The translations under genes were made by a program, and so were the position numbers. Shown piece after piece: positions 62,700 to 64,000 of a DNA stretch of 64,000 nucleotides (positions are counted from its first letter, which is position 1; the number at the start of each line of letters is the position of its first letter). Under the pieces are notes generated by a model. It was not told the DNA's origin. It searched no databases and saw only the letters and a program-made list of their open reading frames with translations. Source of the DNA: PWQG01 sp050486205 (GTDB lineage Bacteria; Pseudomonadota; Gammaproteobacteria; Pseudomonadales; Pseudohongiellaceae); the NCBI GenBank assembly GCA_050486205.1, contig JBJHCW010000010.1, positions 1-64,000 on the forward strand, given 5' to 3'.

Positions 62700-64000
62700 A
62701 GCTGCCTGCCTGCGGCTCGTGCTTCGATCTGTCGCCGTCTGTATTCAAATCGGAATTTTCGTTCCAGCAATTCGCCGGGATCGTCTTCAATCCGGCGTAG
62801 CCACTGCTCCAGAGACTCCTGGTCCTCCATTTCCTCGATGTTCATTTCTGTCTGCTGGTCCTGGCTCCCGTCCTCGTCTGGCTGCTGGTCCATCGCGTCC
62901 TGCTGCTGATCGGTCTCGTCCTGTTGCTCCTGGTCACTATCCTGCTCGTCGGTCTGCGGATCACTCTGGTCGTCAGCGTCGCTGTCGGCGTCGTCCTGTT
63001 GCTGATCCTGGCCGTCATCGGACTCGTCGCTGTCCTCGCTCTCCGCTTCCTGTTCCTGTTCGTCCAGCAGGTCTTCAAGAATCTGCTTGTTGTGCAGCGC
63101 ATCGGCGTGTTCCGGATCCAGGGCCAGGGCGGCTTCATAGGCGGCAATGGCTTCCTGGATCATGCCCGCATAGGCCAGTGCATTACCCATGTTGTAGATG
63201 GAGTCCGGGTCCTGTCCCTCACTGAAAAGTTCTATGGCAGCTTCGTAATTGCCGGCGCGGAAATAGGAGGCGGCACGCCATTGGCTGGATTCGAACAGTT
63301 CGGCGGCGCGTTCATGCTGGTTCTCTTCCCAGGCGCGGGCGCCTTGCTGGTTGCGCGTCTGCCAGAGGCTGCGAAGATCAAACGCGTGCGCCGGTGCTGT
63401 GGGTACCAGCATGCCAACAGTGAGCATGCTGCTTACAACAACGGCCAGCAGCCAGCCGCGACGGAAAATCAGTGCACCAAAAGGCAACATCAGCAAAACC
63501 AGCCAGGGGCCAAGATCATTCCAGACGTCGTATTCCTGGTCGGTCTCCAGATATTGTGAGTCGGTCGGCAGCATGGCGTCGGACAGGACATGGCTCACGT
63601 CATTGTTATTCAGCGTTATGTCATGGTAACGGCCACCGTTGGCGCTGGCCAGAGCCTGCAGGTTGCCTCGCCGCAGCTGGGGTACAACCATGTTGCCGGC
63701 GCTGTCGTTCAGGTAATCACCGTCAGCGGTCGGGATAGGTGCGCCGCGTTCGGTCCCCACCCCGATGACGGACAGCAGATACGGTGTATCGGCCAGCAGG
63801 GCGTTGATCGAATTCACATGTGAATCGGGTACATCGCCGGTGAGCAGCAGGATACGCCCGAACCCGGTGCGTGATTCCTTCAGCAGATTGATTGCCAGTT
63901 CCATGCCGTGGGTTGGATTGTTGCCGGGCGCGGGCATGATATTGGGACTCAGGGCCGGAATCATATTGCGTATTGGCGCGGTATCTTCGGTCAGTGGGCT
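62696..64000 (-). CDS. BatB/BatC fusion: VWA and TPR protein, 5' end missing
   Basis: At least 434 residues; the frame is open to the right edge, so the N-terminal VWA part is cut. Visible: the C-terminal half of a VWA domain (GRILLLTGDVPDSHVNSI), two membrane helices, and TPR repeats (DSIYNMGNALAYAGMIQEAI; AYEAALALDPEHADALHNKQ). A long Asp/Gln/Glu/Ser-rich stretch and a basic C-terminus (FRFEYRRRQIEARAAG) follow. Fusion of BatB with BatC is known in proteobacteria. It is the upstream gene of the batD-yciH operon. Confidence 0.88.
   Translation of the reverse strand, partial: SPLTEDTAPIRNMIPALSPNIMPAPGNNPTHGMELAINLLKESRTGFGRILLLTGDVPDSHVNSINALLADTPYLLSVIGVGTERGAPIPTADGDYLNDSAGNMVVPQLRRGNLQALASANGGRYHDITLNNNDVSHVLSDAMLPTDSQYLETDQEYDVWNDLGPWLVLLMLPFGALIFRRGWLLAVVVSSMLTVGMLVPTAPAHAFDLRSLWQTRNQQGARAWEENQHERAAELFESSQWRAASYFRAGNYEAAIELFSEGQDPDSIYNMGNALAYAGMIQEAIAAYEAALALDPEHADALHNKQILEDLLDEQEQEAESEDSDESDDGQDQQQDDADSDADDQSDPQTDEQDSDQEQQDETDQQQDAMDQQPDEDGSQDQQTEMNIEEMEDQESLEQWLRRIEDDPGELLERKFRFEYRRRQIEARAAGRQL

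Overview
The window is chromosomal DNA from a free-living, polarly flagellated gammaproteobacterium. It is moderately GC-rich and densely packed, with no rRNA, tRNA, insertion sequence, prophage or CRISPR array visible. Gene order (fliA-cheYZAB-parCP-cheW-DUF2802; ccmABCDEFGHI; mfd/gap-nqrABCDEF-apbE-nqrM; leuCD-asd-fimV-truA-trpF-accD-folC-SPOR-cvpA-purF) follows the arrangement known in Pseudomonas and its marine relatives. The sodium-pumping Nqr complex fits a marine or brackish member of the Pseudomonadales/Cellvibrionales. Genus assignment is not possible by reading alone.

Layout. 1-7717: the tail of flhG, then fliA (sigma-28) and a chemotaxis operon (cheY, cheZ, cheA, cheB, parC, parP, cheW, a DUF2802 membrane protein). 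A good sigma-28 promoter lies in the fliA-cheY gap, so fliA probably drives its own downstream neighbours. motCD, usual between cheB and parC in Pseudomonas, is absent. 7771-15142: the complete System I cytochrome c maturation set ccmABCDEFGHI. 15154-16773: moaA and a moaB-type gene. 16774-17401: the only long intergenic stretch. It holds a 33-residue hydrophobic peptide gene on the minus strand, and divergent promoters built from the same repeated GTGTTAC module, the second of which reads into a HemD-like gene. 17402-26745: HemD-like protein, exonuclease III, periplasmic cyclophilin, CsiV-like protein (minus), GNAT, YaiI family, mfd (minus), and an N-terminally extended GAPDH.

27009-35712: nqrABCDEF with the maturation genes apbE (FMN transferase) and nqrM, then the soluble transhydrogenase sthA. 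This is a respiratory and redox-balancing block. A long hairpin separates nqrF from apbE. 35834-41601: CBS-domain protein, gpsA, DUF4389, DUF4892/OmpA-like protein, folE (minus), prmB, aroC. 41641-44846: leuC, leuD, asd, without leuB. 44978-56514: fimV, truA, trpF, trpB, trpA, accD, folC, a SPOR protein, cvpA, purF. 56529-64000: a moxR-DUF58-tgpA operon that collides tail-to-tail with a minus-strand batBC-batD-yciH operon. The batB/batC fusion runs off the right edge.

Most of the window is recognisable core metabolism. The least explained part is 16774-17401: an unrecognised tiny membrane peptide and a HemD-family gene appear to be controlled from near-duplicate divergent promoters.
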